Assembly (NCBI RefSeq): GCF_003052605.1
Contig: NZ_QASO01000095.1
Location: 1-49,971, forward strand
Source: Ectopseudomonas oleovorans
Lineage (GTDB): Bacteria; Pseudomonadota; Gammaproteobacteria; Pseudomonadales; Pseudomonadaceae
DNA: 49,971 nt
Direction of reading: 5' to 3'
This document shows, in pieces, positions 1 through 8,146 of this stretch; the first letter of the stretch is position 1, and the number at the start of each line of letters is the position of its first letter. A model generated the notes under the pieces. It searched no databases. It worked only from the letters and a program-made list of their open reading frames with translations, and was not told where the DNA came from. The translations under genes and the position numbers were made by a program.

Positions 1-2
1 GC

Positions 3-440
3 GGACTGTCTGCCGAGCAAATTCCTGTGCTGGTGGTAAGAGATCGCAGTGGTCAGCAGGCAGACTTCAAGTTGGAAAAGCTGGATGCACAGCACATAGG
101 GGAGCGGCTACGCCCGCTGATAGACGCGGATGCGATTCTCTGTACTGACAGCGCAGGTGTCTACGCCCATTTCGCCAAGGTTGAAGGCATCACTCACCGA
201 CCGATTAACCCGAGCCAGAATCGACGGGTTGATGGTGCTTTCCACATCCAGAACGTGAATGCCTACGACAGCCGACTCAAGAGCTGGATGATTCCTTTTC
301 ATGGTGTGGCCACCAAGTACCTAACGAACTATCTGGGCTGGCGCCGCCTGCTTGAGCGCTACAAAACACAGCTCAACCCATTGATTTGCTTGAAAGAGGC
401 GTTGGGGTATAGGGATATGCAACAGTTAACTCAGACATAG
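3..440 (+). CDS. IS1595-family (ISXO2-like) transposase, C-terminal part
   Basis: The reading frame is open from the first bases of the window and ends in TAG, so the 5' part lies outside. The visible 145 or so residues match the catalytic end of ISXO2-like DDE transposases. They show an aspartate in the CTDSAGVY segment, an HIQNVNAYDSRLK segment, and the closing FHGVATKYLTNYLGWRRLLE block. This enzyme catalyses excision and insertion of its own element. A start at the internal GTG (27) would be an artefact, because coding continues upstream. No inverted repeat of the element could be identified between the stop and the following terminator. The family assignment is confident. Whether the element is complete cannot be seen here. 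Confidence 0.85.
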   Translation, partial: GLSAEQIPVLVVRDRSGQQADFKLEKLDAQHIGERLRPLIDADAILCTDSAGVYAHFAKVEGITHRPINPSQNRRVDGAFHIQNVNAYDSRLKSWMIPFHGVATKYLTNYLGWRRLLERYKTQLNPLICLKEALGYRDMQQLTQT

Positions 441-446
441 CCATAA

Positions 447-478
447 AAAAAGCCCGCATCTTTCGATGCGGGCTTTTT
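447..478. terminator. Bidirectional intrinsic terminator
   Basis: A perfect stem (AAAAGCCCGCATC pairing with GATGCGGGCTTTT, four-base loop) is flanked by A and T runs. It sits between the convergent transposase and porin genes and can serve both strands. Confidence 0.9.
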
Positions 479-517
479 CGTTACAACACTGGCGGGCAAG
501 GCCGCGCCAATACAGCC

Positions 518-1843
518 TTAGAGCAGCGGCAGGGTGTAGCTGACGATCAGACGGTTCTGGTCAACATCAGTTGCAGCGTTGCCACGCAGCACGCCGTAAC
601 GCCAGCCCAGACCCAGACCCTTCAGGGCGCCATCCTGGAATACGTAGTCCAGAGCGACGTCACGCTCCCATTCTTTAGCCTCAGTACCGTCGGCACGCTG
701 CACATTGGTGCCCTTCAGGTAAGCAACCGAAGCTTTAAGCCCCGGGACGCCGACACCAGCGAAATCGTAGGTGTACTGACCAAAGGTGGTGCGCTCACCA
801 GCACGGGTGAAGCTGTGAGCCAGACGGTCGGTCAGCAGATACACGCTAGCGCCCGCAGAACCTTCGATACCGCCCTGGTTCAGCTGTACGAAGTTGCTGT
901 CCTCGGAAACGCGCTGATAACCCAGCATGAGCGCGTGGCTCTGCAGGGTGTAGGTGAAGGCAGCGCTCCAGGTGTTGTTATCGATCTCGCCGGTGCCGTC
1001 ACCGAAGGTTCGGTTGGCAGAATAACCCGCAGTGCGACCGGCGGCGTTGCCGTTCTTGCCATCAGAAGTGGTACGGAAGTAACGCAGATCAGTCTTCAGG
1101 CTGCCCTCACCCAGCGCCAGGTTGTGGCCCAGGCCGGCAAAGTGCTGCTTGTAATAGTCTTCAAGGTTGGCGTAGTAGTACTGCGCAGTCAGATCCTTGT
1201 TGATCTTCCAGTCACCACCACCAAAGTAGAACTTGTTGGAGGCTTGGCTACCACCATCCACAGCCAGACCGGTGCTGTTGCTCGAGGCACGGCCTACTGC
1301 GTGCTCGATCTGACCAGCAGTCAGGGTCAGATTGTCAATCTCGTTGGAGGTGATCATGCCACCTTCGAACAGCTGCGGCAGCATACGACCGTCGTTGGAG
1401 ACCAGGATCGGCAGACGCGGAGTCAGGGTACCAATGCGAGCCTCAGTCTTGGAGACACGAACCTTACCGGTCAGGCCGCCCTTGCTGAACTCATCAACAG
1501 CGCTGCCATCGCTTTCCAGCGGGAACAGCTGACCCGGAGTACGGTCACGGCCAGCCTTGGTGTTGCGGCCACCACCATCCAGACGCACGCCCAGCATGCC
1601 GACAGCATCGACACCAAAGCCAACGGTGCCTTCAGTGAAACCGGACTGATAGTTGAGAATAAAGCCCTGGCCCCACTCGCTGGCCTCACCATTGTTGTTG
1701 GTGGTGTTCACGGTGTTCTGGTCGAAGTAGAAGTTGCGCATGGTCAGGCTGGCTTTGCTGTCACCGATGAAATCGGCGAAGGCGACTTGGCTCAGGCCCA
1801 GGGTGCTGGCGGCTACGGCCAGTGCCAGGGAGGTCTTTCTCAT
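518..1843 (-). CDS. oprE: OprD-family outer-membrane porin, OprE-like
   Basis: This encodes a 441-residue outer-membrane beta-barrel of the Pseudomonas OprD family, which takes up small solutes such as amino acids and organic acids. The start at 1843 is chosen because a GGAGAG ribosome site lies just upstream and the N-terminus is a classic signal peptide (MRKTSLALAVAASTLGLSQVAFA). Reading further upstream adds only non-conserved residues. The mature protein begins FIGDSKASLTMRNFYF, typical for the family. It ends in alternating polar/hydrophobic strands and a terminal leucine pair. The OprE assignment is based on order: in P. aeruginosa oprE neighbours a PAS-GGDEF gene, then desA and a PAS-GGDEF-EAL gene. 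Substrate is unknown, and another OprD-group name is possible. Confidence 0.85.
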   Translation of the reverse strand: MRKTSLALAVAASTLGLSQVAFADFIGDSKASLTMRNFYFDQNTVNTTNNNGEASEWGQGFILNYQSGFTEGTVGFGVDAVGMLGVRLDGGGRNTKAGRDRTPGQLFPLESDGSAVDEFSKGGLTGKVRVSKTEARIGTLTPRLPILVSNDGRMLPQLFEGGMITSNEIDNLTLTAGQIEHAVGRASSNSTGLAVDGGSQASNKFYFGGGDWKINKDLTAQYYYANLEDYYKQHFAGLGHNLALGEGSLKTDLRYFRTTSDGKNGNAAGRTAGYSANRTFGDGTGEIDNNTWSAAFTYTLQSHALMLGYQRVSEDSNFVQLNQGGIEGSAGASVYLLTDRLAHSFTRAGERTTFGQYTYDFAGVGVPGLKASVAYLKGTNVQRADGTEAKEWERDVALDYVFQDGALKGLGLGWRYGVLRGNAATDVDQNRLIVSYTLPLL

Positions 1844-2269
1844 TATGTTTCTCTCCAGTGTGTTTAAGGTGACGCATCGTCCGGCGCAGACTTCGGCACG
1901 AAGAGGCAGGCCGGAACGAATAGGGCACACACACCCACGAGCCAGGGCACGGCAAAGCCAGGCTCGAATGGGCGTATGAAAAACTCAGGAAGAACAGAAC
2001 AACGGCGAACGCAGCGCAGCGGCCGAAATAAAGCGGGCAGAGTGGTGCATGGTGAATGCTCTCTCGTCGTTGTTATTGTGCGCCGACATCCTGGCCGGCA
2101 TCTGCCGGAGCCTATGCAGATAACGCGCCAGTTCCTTATAGCAAGCCCGCGAGGCCTCTAGAACAATAGGTTACATTTTTCCTGCAGCACAGTGACCATG
2201 TAATGACAATCAAGATAGGCAAATTTCCGCTTATGAGAACCTGTTCCCAGGCGGAAAACCGCCAGAACC
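1844..2269. other. Intergenic region upstream of the porin
   Basis: About 425 bases separate the porin start from the stop of the GGDEF gene. The porin promoter must lie here, giving either a long leader or a distal promoter. I see no clear sigma-70 pair, no sigma-54 element, no convincing Anr box and no additional gene. Confidence 0.5.
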
Positions 2270-3255
2270 TCAGCCCAGGACGATCTGGTTCTTGCCTTGG
2301 CGCTTGGCCGTGTACATGGCGGCATCGGCGCGCGCATAGAGCCCATCGAGGCTGGCGTCCGTCGCACGCATCACGGTCAGCCCCTGACTGACCGTGATGC
2401 CGAAATGCCGGCCCTCATGCTGGAAGCCGAGGCGCTGCACCTCACGCTGCAGCCGCTCTGCAATCTGCAGGGCCACATCTTGCTCACAACCAGGAAACAG
2501 CGCCGCGAACTCCTCACCGCCAATACGCCCGAACAGATCGCCGCGCCTCAGGGCATTGCTGCCGCAATGCGCCAGGCGCCGCAACACTTCATCACCGACC
2601 TGATGGCCGTACTGATCATTGATTTTCTTGAAATCATCGAGATCGAGCAGTAGGAAAGCCAGCGGGCTGCCGAACTGGCGCGCCTGTTCGAACTCACTGC
2701 GGGCACATTCGAAGAAATGCCGGCGATTGCTGCTCTGAGTCAGCACATCGGTGGTGGCCAGGCGATGCAGTTCGCCTTCCAGACGCTTTTTCTCGGTGAT
2801 GTCTTCGGCAATACCAACAATCACGCAGCCCTGCTCGGCGCTTCCCATGCGGGGGCTGACGAAACACTTGTCGCTGAGCCAGCGCAATTGGCCATCAGCG
2901 CGAATGATGCGGTACTCGCGAGACTCCACCGCACCGGCTTCCAGCACCTTGCCAGGCTTTCGGCAGCGTAGTCGATATCGTCCGGATAGATGCTGTTGCG
3001 CCATTCGCCATAATCGGCCAAAAGCAGCGCGGCGGAACGACCGAAGATACGCTCATAGGCAGGGCTGACATAGATCATCCGCTGCTCGTTCCAGTCGAAG
3101 GCCCAGAGCACGGCATTGACGCTACCAAGCAGGCTGCTGAACAGTTGCTCACGCTCGCCCAGGCGCTCCACTTCGGCCCGACTGTGCAGCAGAGCCAGGG
3201 TCAGCGCCTCCAACTCGGAAACAGCGTTGCCTTGATCGTCCATTACAGCGGCCAT
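2270..3255 (-). pseudogene. PAS-GGDEF diguanylate cyclase gene with a one-base frameshift
   Basis: The gene would encode a cytosolic protein of about 328 residues with a coiled N-terminus, a PAS domain and a GGDEF domain that makes c-di-GMP. The cyclase half looks intact: [18 protein letters not shown], and an RRGD inhibitory-site motif five residues before it. Within the PAS domain the frame changes at about 2949-2955: the reading [14 protein letters not shown] continues only in another frame, as [14 protein letters not shown]. One base is missing from the expected codon. The start at 3255 follows an AAGGA site; upstream ATGs at 3285 and 3273 lack one. By order it corresponds to the GGDEF gene beside oprE in P. 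aeruginosa. The cause may be true mutation or sequence error. The loop [11 protein letters not shown] is also less conserved than usual. Confidence 0.8.
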
Positions 3256-3308
3256 CCGTCCTTCGCCTCGCATTGAAATGAACATAGTGCGAGCTGTTGG
3301 ACATACAC

Positions 3309-3335
3309 AAAGGCCCGCCAGTTCGGCGGGCCTTT
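3309..3335 (-). terminator. Intrinsic terminator after desA
   Basis: The arms AAAGGCCCGCC and GGCGGGCCTTT form an 11-pair stem with a five-base loop, located 19 bases beyond the desaturase stop and before the GGDEF start. It separates the two same-strand genes. Confidence 0.8.
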
Positions 3336-3353
3336 GCTTGTAACGAGCGGCGA

Positions 3354-4544
3354 TCAGGCAGTTGCGCTGGACGGTCGCAGCGAGTAGGTCTTGAGCTGCT
3401 CGGCAAACTCACGCAGCGACTGGATACCGCTGGCCTCGGCCTCGTGTACCCACTGCTTTATGGCTTCGAGCATGTCGTGGCCGTTGCTGCTGGTCTTGAC
3501 CCAGATCTGCTGCAGCGCCAGACGCTTCTCGTAGATCACCTTGAGAGCCTGACTTTGCGCCAGCATATCGGCGATGTGCGCGTGATGCTGCTCTTCCAGC
3601 AGGCTCGGCTCACGCGAGAGCAGGCGCTTGGCGCGACGGAACAGGTAACGCACGGACTCGTCCGCCTTGGCCATTTCCTGCTTGACCAGCGGTACGATAA
3701 CCAGCTTGCGGTACTGCGCCATGATCTGAAAGCGGTTGTTGAGGATGGCCATGGCGGTGTCCATGTCCAGATTGCGCTTGCCTTCGACGCGATGGGCGAT
3801 GGGCGCTACACGCTGCACCTGAGCCAGGCCGAAGAAGCTGAACAGCTTGATCCAGGCCCAGCCCATGTCGAACTCCCACTTCTTCACCGACAGCTTGGCG
3901 CTGTTGGGGTAGGTGTGGTGGTTGTTGTGCAGTTCTTCACCGCCGATCAGGATGCCCCAGGGCACCAGATTGGTGGCAGCGTCGCGGCATTCGAAGTTGC
4001 GGTAGCCGACAGCATGGCCAAGACCGTTGATCACGCCCGCGGCCCATACCGGAATCCACATCATCTGGATCGCCCAGACGGTCATACCGAGCACACCGAA
4101 CAGGGCCAGATCGATGATCGCCATCAACGTCACGCCGCCAATCGGATAGCGGCTGTAGACATTGCGCTCGATCCAGTCATCCGGGCAGTTCTTGCCGTAG
4201 ATACGCAGGGTTTCCTGGTTCTTTGCCTCTTCCTGATAGAGTTCGGCGCCCTTGCGCAGCACAGTGCCCAACCCCTTGATGACCGGGCTGTGCGGGTCAT
4301 CGACGGTTTCGCACTTGGCGTGATGTTTGCGGTGGATGGCCGTCCACTCACGGGTGTTCTGGCCGGTGGTCAACCACAGCCAGAAGCGGAAGAAATGCTT
4401 GAGTGCAGGATGCAGCTCCAGCGCACGGTGCGCGGAGTAGCGGTGCAGGTAGACGGTGACGCTGACGATGGTGACATGCGTCATCAGCAGAGTGACTGCC
4501 ACCAATTGCCAGACCGACAGGTCGAGTAAACCGTTGTACCACAT
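3354..4544 (-). CDS. desA: Membrane fatty-acid desaturase (acyl-lipid delta-9 type)
   Basis: The product (396 residues) is a di-iron integral-membrane desaturase that introduces double bonds into acyl chains of phospholipids, altering membrane fluidity. The three histidine boxes are present: HRYSAH near residue 34, HRKHH near residue 71, and HNNHH near residue 210. Hydrophobic stretches flank them near residues 8-30 and 130-175. The C-terminal 150 residues form a charged helical tail usual in the Pseudomonas group. Length and position, divergent from a PAS-GGDEF-EAL gene, agree with P. aeruginosa desA. The ribosome site is poor (AGAGACA), so the exact start is less sure than the identity. The operator of the desaturase repressor DesT is not evident upstream. 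Confidence 0.9.
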   Translation of the reverse strand: MWYNGLLDLSVWQLVAVTLLMTHVTIVSVTVYLHRYSAHRALELHPALKHFFRFWLWLTTGQNTREWTAIHRKHHAKCETVDDPHSPVIKGLGTVLRKGAELYQEEAKNQETLRIYGKNCPDDWIERNVYSRYPIGGVTLMAIIDLALFGVLGMTVWAIQMMWIPVWAAGVINGLGHAVGYRNFECRDAATNLVPWGILIGGEELHNNHHTYPNSAKLSVKKWEFDMGWAWIKLFSFFGLAQVQRVAPIAHRVEGKRNLDMDTAMAILNNRFQIMAQYRKLVIVPLVKQEMAKADESVRYLFRRAKRLLSREPSLLEEQHHAHIADMLAQSQALKVIYEKRLALQQIWVKTSSNGHDMLEAIKQWVHEAEASGIQSLREFAEQLKTYSLRPSSATA

Positions 4545-4708
4545 GGGCGCTGTTGTCTCTTGAAAGGGGGGAACGCGGCTTGTCCTGCAAGGACGAACCT
4601 GATCACATTATCCCTGACCCATGCCAGAAAACCAGGTGGTCTTTTAGATGAGAATGTTTCAGCAGTGAAGCATATATACTGGCCAGCATTTACAGGGAGC
4701 ACTGCCGC

Positions 4709-7012
4709 TTGCCCATGCGTATCGACATCGCCGCCTTGCGTCTGACCCTGGGCTACCTCCTGCTCGCCGCTCTGTGGATTCTTTTCAGCGACCATCTGTT
4801 GACCGCCCTGGGCCTGTCCGTGACGCAGCAGGAGCACGCGCAATCCCTCAAGGGCCTGTTGTTCGTCGCGCTCACCAGTTCGCTGCTCTACTTGGTGCTG
4901 CACCGCTATGCCCTGCAGTACCGCCGCGCACGCCTGGAACTGGCCAGTAACGAGGAGCGTCTGCGCCTGGCGTTGGATGCCACGCGCGATGGCCTGTGGG
5001 ATTGGGACGTGTCCAGACGCAAGGTATTCTTCTCCGAGAGCTACGCCAGGCTCCTCGGCCTCACTCCGCAAACCCTGGGCGATACCCGCGAAGACTGGGC
5101 CGCGCGCCTGCATCCGGATGACATGGAGCGCGCGCTGCATACGCTCAACACCGAGTTCAACGAACAGCACTACGACAACATCTATCGCCTGCGCCATGCC
5201 GATGGCAGCTATCGCTGGATTCACTCGCGCGGTCGCCTGCTGCGTGACGAAAACGGCCAACCACAGCGCTTCATCGGCATCGCCAGCGACATCACCCAGC
5301 AACGCGCCATCGACGACAGCATGCGCCAGGCCGCAGCGGTGTTCGATGCCACCCAGGAAGGGGTACTGGTTACCGATGCCGAACAACGCATCGTTCACGT
5401 CAACCCGGCCTTCAGCCGCATCACCGGTTACAGCAGCGAGGAAATCCTCGGTCAGCACCCCGGCCTGCTCAAATCCGGCCGTCATGACACCGCCTTCTAC
5501 CAGAGCCTGTGGCACGCCCTGCAGAACCGCGGCGCCTGGAGTGGCGAGGTGTGGAACCGACGCAAGAGCGGCGAAATCTACCCACAGTGGCAATGCATCC
5601 GCGTCATCCACGACGCGCAGGGGCGCGTCAGCCATTACGTGGCGGTGTTCTCCGACATCACGGCGCTCAAGCGTTCGCAGCGTGAGCTGGATTACCTGGC
5701 CCACCACGATCCGCTGAGCAACCTGCCCAATCGCCTGCTGTTCACCGAGCGCGTCGCCCATGCACTGGAGCGCAGCAAGATCGAGGAACTGCGCGGCGCA
5801 GTGCTGCTGATCGACCTGGACCATTTCAAACACATCAACGAGAGCCTCGGCCACAACGTCGGCGACCTGCTGCTCAAGGGCGTCGGTGAACGCCTGCAGC
5901 AGGACTTGCCCAGTGGCTGCACGCTGGCCCGGCTGGGCGGCGACGAGTTCGGCCTGCTCAGCGAAAATTGCGCCGACGCCGCTCAGGCAGCTGAGCTTGC
6001 ACAACGCCTGCTGCGCAGCCTGGAAACGTTCTTTCACCTCGACGGTCACGAGCTCTACATTGGCGCCAGCATCGGCATCAGCCTGTTCCCCGAAGATGCC
6101 GATAGCGTCGAGCAGATCCTGCGTAACGCCGACTCGGCGCTGTTCAAGGCCAAGAGCAGCGGCCGTGAAGGCTATGCCTTCTACGTGCAGGAGCTGACCG
6201 ATTACGCCCGTCAGCGCGTGGAACTGGCCAGCAGCCTGCGCCATGCCCTGGACAATGACGAGCTACGCGTTTACTACCAGCCGCTGCATGACCTGGGTGC
6301 CGGTAGCCAGGTGGGCATGGAGGCACTGGTGCGCTGGCAGCACCCGCAACGTGGGCTGATTGCGCCTGGCGAATTTATCCCGATTGCCGAAGATAACGGC
6401 ATGATCGCCGCCATCGACGCCTGGGTGCTGGAGCAGGCCTGCCGCCAGATGGTGCGCTGGAACGCCGAAGGTGGTGGGCTGAGTTTCGTCGCGGTGAACG
6501 TCTCCAGCCGCCTGTTCAGCCGCGGCGAGCTGGACCAGAAAGTTGCCAGCGTGCTGGCTGCCACCGGCCTGCCACCCGAGCAGCTGGAGCTGGAAGTGAC
6601 CGAGAGCGCGATCATGGAAGACCCTGACGCCGCCCTGAAACTGCTCACCAGCCTGCGTGCACTGGGCGTGCGCCTGGCCATCGACGACTTCGGCACCGGT
6701 TATAGCTCGCTGGCGCGGTTGAAGCGCCTGCCGGTAGACAAGCTCAAGCTCGATCAGAGTTTCGTGCGTGGCCTGCCTGACGACCCGGAGGATGCCGCCA
6801 TCGCCCGCGCAGTGATCGCCCTGGGCAAGAGCCTGGGCCTCAAGGTTCTCGCCGAAGGTATCGAACAACCCGCTCAAGCCGCCTTCCTGCGCGAGCTAGG
6901 CTGCAATTACGGCCAGGGCTACCACTTCGGCCGTCCGCAACCTGTAGCCAGAGCCGTCGACGCCACCACACTGAGCGAAGCGAAGGATAGCCCGTCCAGC
7001 ACCAGGAGCTGA
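4709..7012 (+). CDS. PAS-PAS-GGDEF-EAL c-di-GMP enzyme (PipA-like)
   Basis: Two hydrophobic segments (about residues 12-28 and 48-65) anchor the N-terminus. They are followed by two PAS domains (about 85-200 and 205-325), a GGDEF domain (330-495) with LGGDEF, and an EAL domain (505-755). The EAL motifs are complete: MEALVRW, NVSSRLF, ELEVTES, DDFGTGYSS and AEGIE, so phosphodiesterase activity is expected. The GGDEF lacks an RxxD inhibitory site. The start is probably the TTG at 4709, since AGGGAG lies nine bases upstream; the ATG at 4715 would be 15 bases away. It is divergent from desA as in P. aeruginosa, where the counterpart is PipA. Here it heads a six-gene signalling run whose next gene begins two bases after its stop. 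Confidence 0.9.
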   Translation: MPMRIDIAALRLTLGYLLLAALWILFSDHLLTALGLSVTQQEHAQSLKGLLFVALTSSLLYLVLHRYALQYRRARLELASNEERLRLALDATRDGLWDWDVSRRKVFFSESYARLLGLTPQTLGDTREDWAARLHPDDMERALHTLNTEFNEQHYDNIYRLRHADGSYRWIHSRGRLLRDENGQPQRFIGIASDITQQRAIDDSMRQAAAVFDATQEGVLVTDAEQRIVHVNPAFSRITGYSSEEILGQHPGLLKSGRHDTAFYQSLWHALQNRGAWSGEVWNRRKSGEIYPQWQCIRVIHDAQGRVSHYVAVFSDITALKRSQRELDYLAHHDPLSNLPNRLLFTERVAHALERSKIEELRGAVLLIDLDHFKHINESLGHNVGDLLLKGVGERLQQDLPSGCTLARLGGDEFGLLSENCADAAQAAELAQRLLRSLETFFHLDGHELYIGASIGISLFPEDADSVEQILRNADSALFKAKSSGREGYAFYVQELTDYARQRVELASSLRHALDNDELRVYYQPLHDLGAGSQVGMEALVRWQHPQRGLIAPGEFIPIAEDNGMIAAIDAWVLEQACRQMVRWNAEGGGLSFVAVNVSSRLFSRGELDQKVASVLAATGLPPEQLELEVTESAIMEDPDAALKLLTSLRALGVRLAIDDFGTGYSSLARLKRLPVDKLKLDQSFVRGLPDDPEDAAIARAVIALGKSLGLKVLAEGIEQPAQAAFLRELGCNYGQGYHFGRPQPVARAVDATTLSEAKDSPSSTRS

Positions 7013-7014
7013 GC

Positions 7015-8136
7015 ATGCGTGTGCTGATTCTCGAAGACGATCCCTGGATCGCCGATCTCCTCAAGCAGATCGTACTGAGCCTACGCCCCGGCGCTCGCGT
7101 CGACTGCCAGGTGCGCGTGGCAGACGCCATCTCGGCCTGGCAGCGCGAACCGGCGCAGTTGGTGATCGCCGACTGGAACCTGCCGGACGGCAGCGGCACT
7201 CTGCTGTTGCAGGCGGTACGCAGCCAGGACCCTGAGGTGGCGCTGGTGATGATCACCGCGCGCGCCGACCGCGGCAGCGTACTCGAGGTGCGCGCCCTGG
7301 GCATCAACGCCTTTATCAGCAAACCCTTCCAGGTACCCAAGGTTCTGGACTGCCTGCGCCGCCTGTTACCCGACGATGATGAGCCGCACGTGGCGGCAGC
7401 CAACGACGAGGATTTTCTTCACCATCTCGGCGCCTTGCCCGATGAGGAGCTCGATCTGCCACTGCATGACGAGCTCTTTCAGCAACTGCGCGACATCACG
7501 GCAGCACCCGGTACCTTGGAGCAACTCGGCGAACACTGGCAGCAGGACCCAGCCGTGCAGGCGCGGCTGATCGCTGCGGCCAACAGCAGCCTCTACAACA
7601 GCACCGGACAGCCCTGCGTCAGCCTGCCCGATGCCGTGCGCCGACTGGGCGCAGCCACCGCGCTGAATCTGATTCAGGGCCTGGCGCTACGCCCGGCAGC
7701 CAGCCTGCAGGACGCCGACCTGAGAACCCTGGGCCAGAATCTGATGCAGACGCAGTTGGACCTGCGGCACAAGGTCGGTGCACTGGCCAAAGCCTGTCAG
7801 CTAGACCCGGCACCCCTGCACAGCGCTGCCCTGCTACAACGCATGGGCGAGCTGGCCGTGCTGCAGCAGGCGCAGATCTGGCGCAACCGCGGTCTGCCGT
7901 TGAGCGAGGAACAAGTGCAACAAGCGCTGCGCCAATACAGCGGCGAACTGGCCAACCGCCTCAAGGCAAATTGGCGTTTGCCCATCGGGCTGCGTGAACT
8001 GATCGGCGCCTGTTACGGCCTGGCTCCCGGCAATACGCGCCGCGAGCCGATTCTCATGCGCCTGGCCAGCGTCGAACAGCAGAACGCCGATAGTCAGGAA
8101 GTACAGCGCCTGCGCCGCCTGGCCGGGCTGAGCTGA
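7015..8136 (+). CDS. Response regulator with HDOD output domain
   Basis: The product has 373 residues. A receiver domain (1-122) shows acidic residues EDD at 7-9, phospho-acceptor Asp53 in IADWNLPDG, a Thr in MITAR and Lys in FISKPF. A HDOD domain (about 140-345) follows, containing FQQLRDITAAPG, AAANSSLYN and the DAVRRLGA helix. HDOD domains act as protein-interaction modules in signalling and lack HD phosphohydrolase chemistry. Here the C-terminal part carries no HD pair. The ribosome site AGGAG is inside the end of the preceding gene, implying coupled translation. It could receive phosphate from either downstream kinase and act on the adjacent c-di-GMP enzymes; that connection is inference from the operon. 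Confidence 0.88.
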   Translation: MRVLILEDDPWIADLLKQIVLSLRPGARVDCQVRVADAISAWQREPAQLVIADWNLPDGSGTLLLQAVRSQDPEVALVMITARADRGSVLEVRALGINAFISKPFQVPKVLDCLRRLLPDDDEPHVAAANDEDFLHHLGALPDEELDLPLHDELFQQLRDITAAPGTLEQLGEHWQQDPAVQARLIAAANSSLYNSTGQPCVSLPDAVRRLGAATALNLIQGLALRPAASLQDADLRTLGQNLMQTQLDLRHKVGALAKACQLDPAPLHSAALLQRMGELAVLQQAQIWRNRGLPLSEEQVQQALRQYSGELANRLKANWRLPIGLRELIGACYGLAPGNTRREPILMRLASVEQQNADSQEVQRLRRLAGLS

Positions 8137-8146
8137 GGCGCGACGA

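Noticed and set aside
815..1867. Long plus-strand open frame opposite the porin
   Set aside because: It is the antisense shadow of a strongly supported OprD-family gene, has low-complexity composition and no ribosome site.
4484..6244. 586-codon minus-strand frame under the PAS-GGDEF-EAL gene
   Set aside because: It overlaps motif-complete coding sequence on the other strand and part of desA. Long antisense frames are expected in GC-rich DNA.
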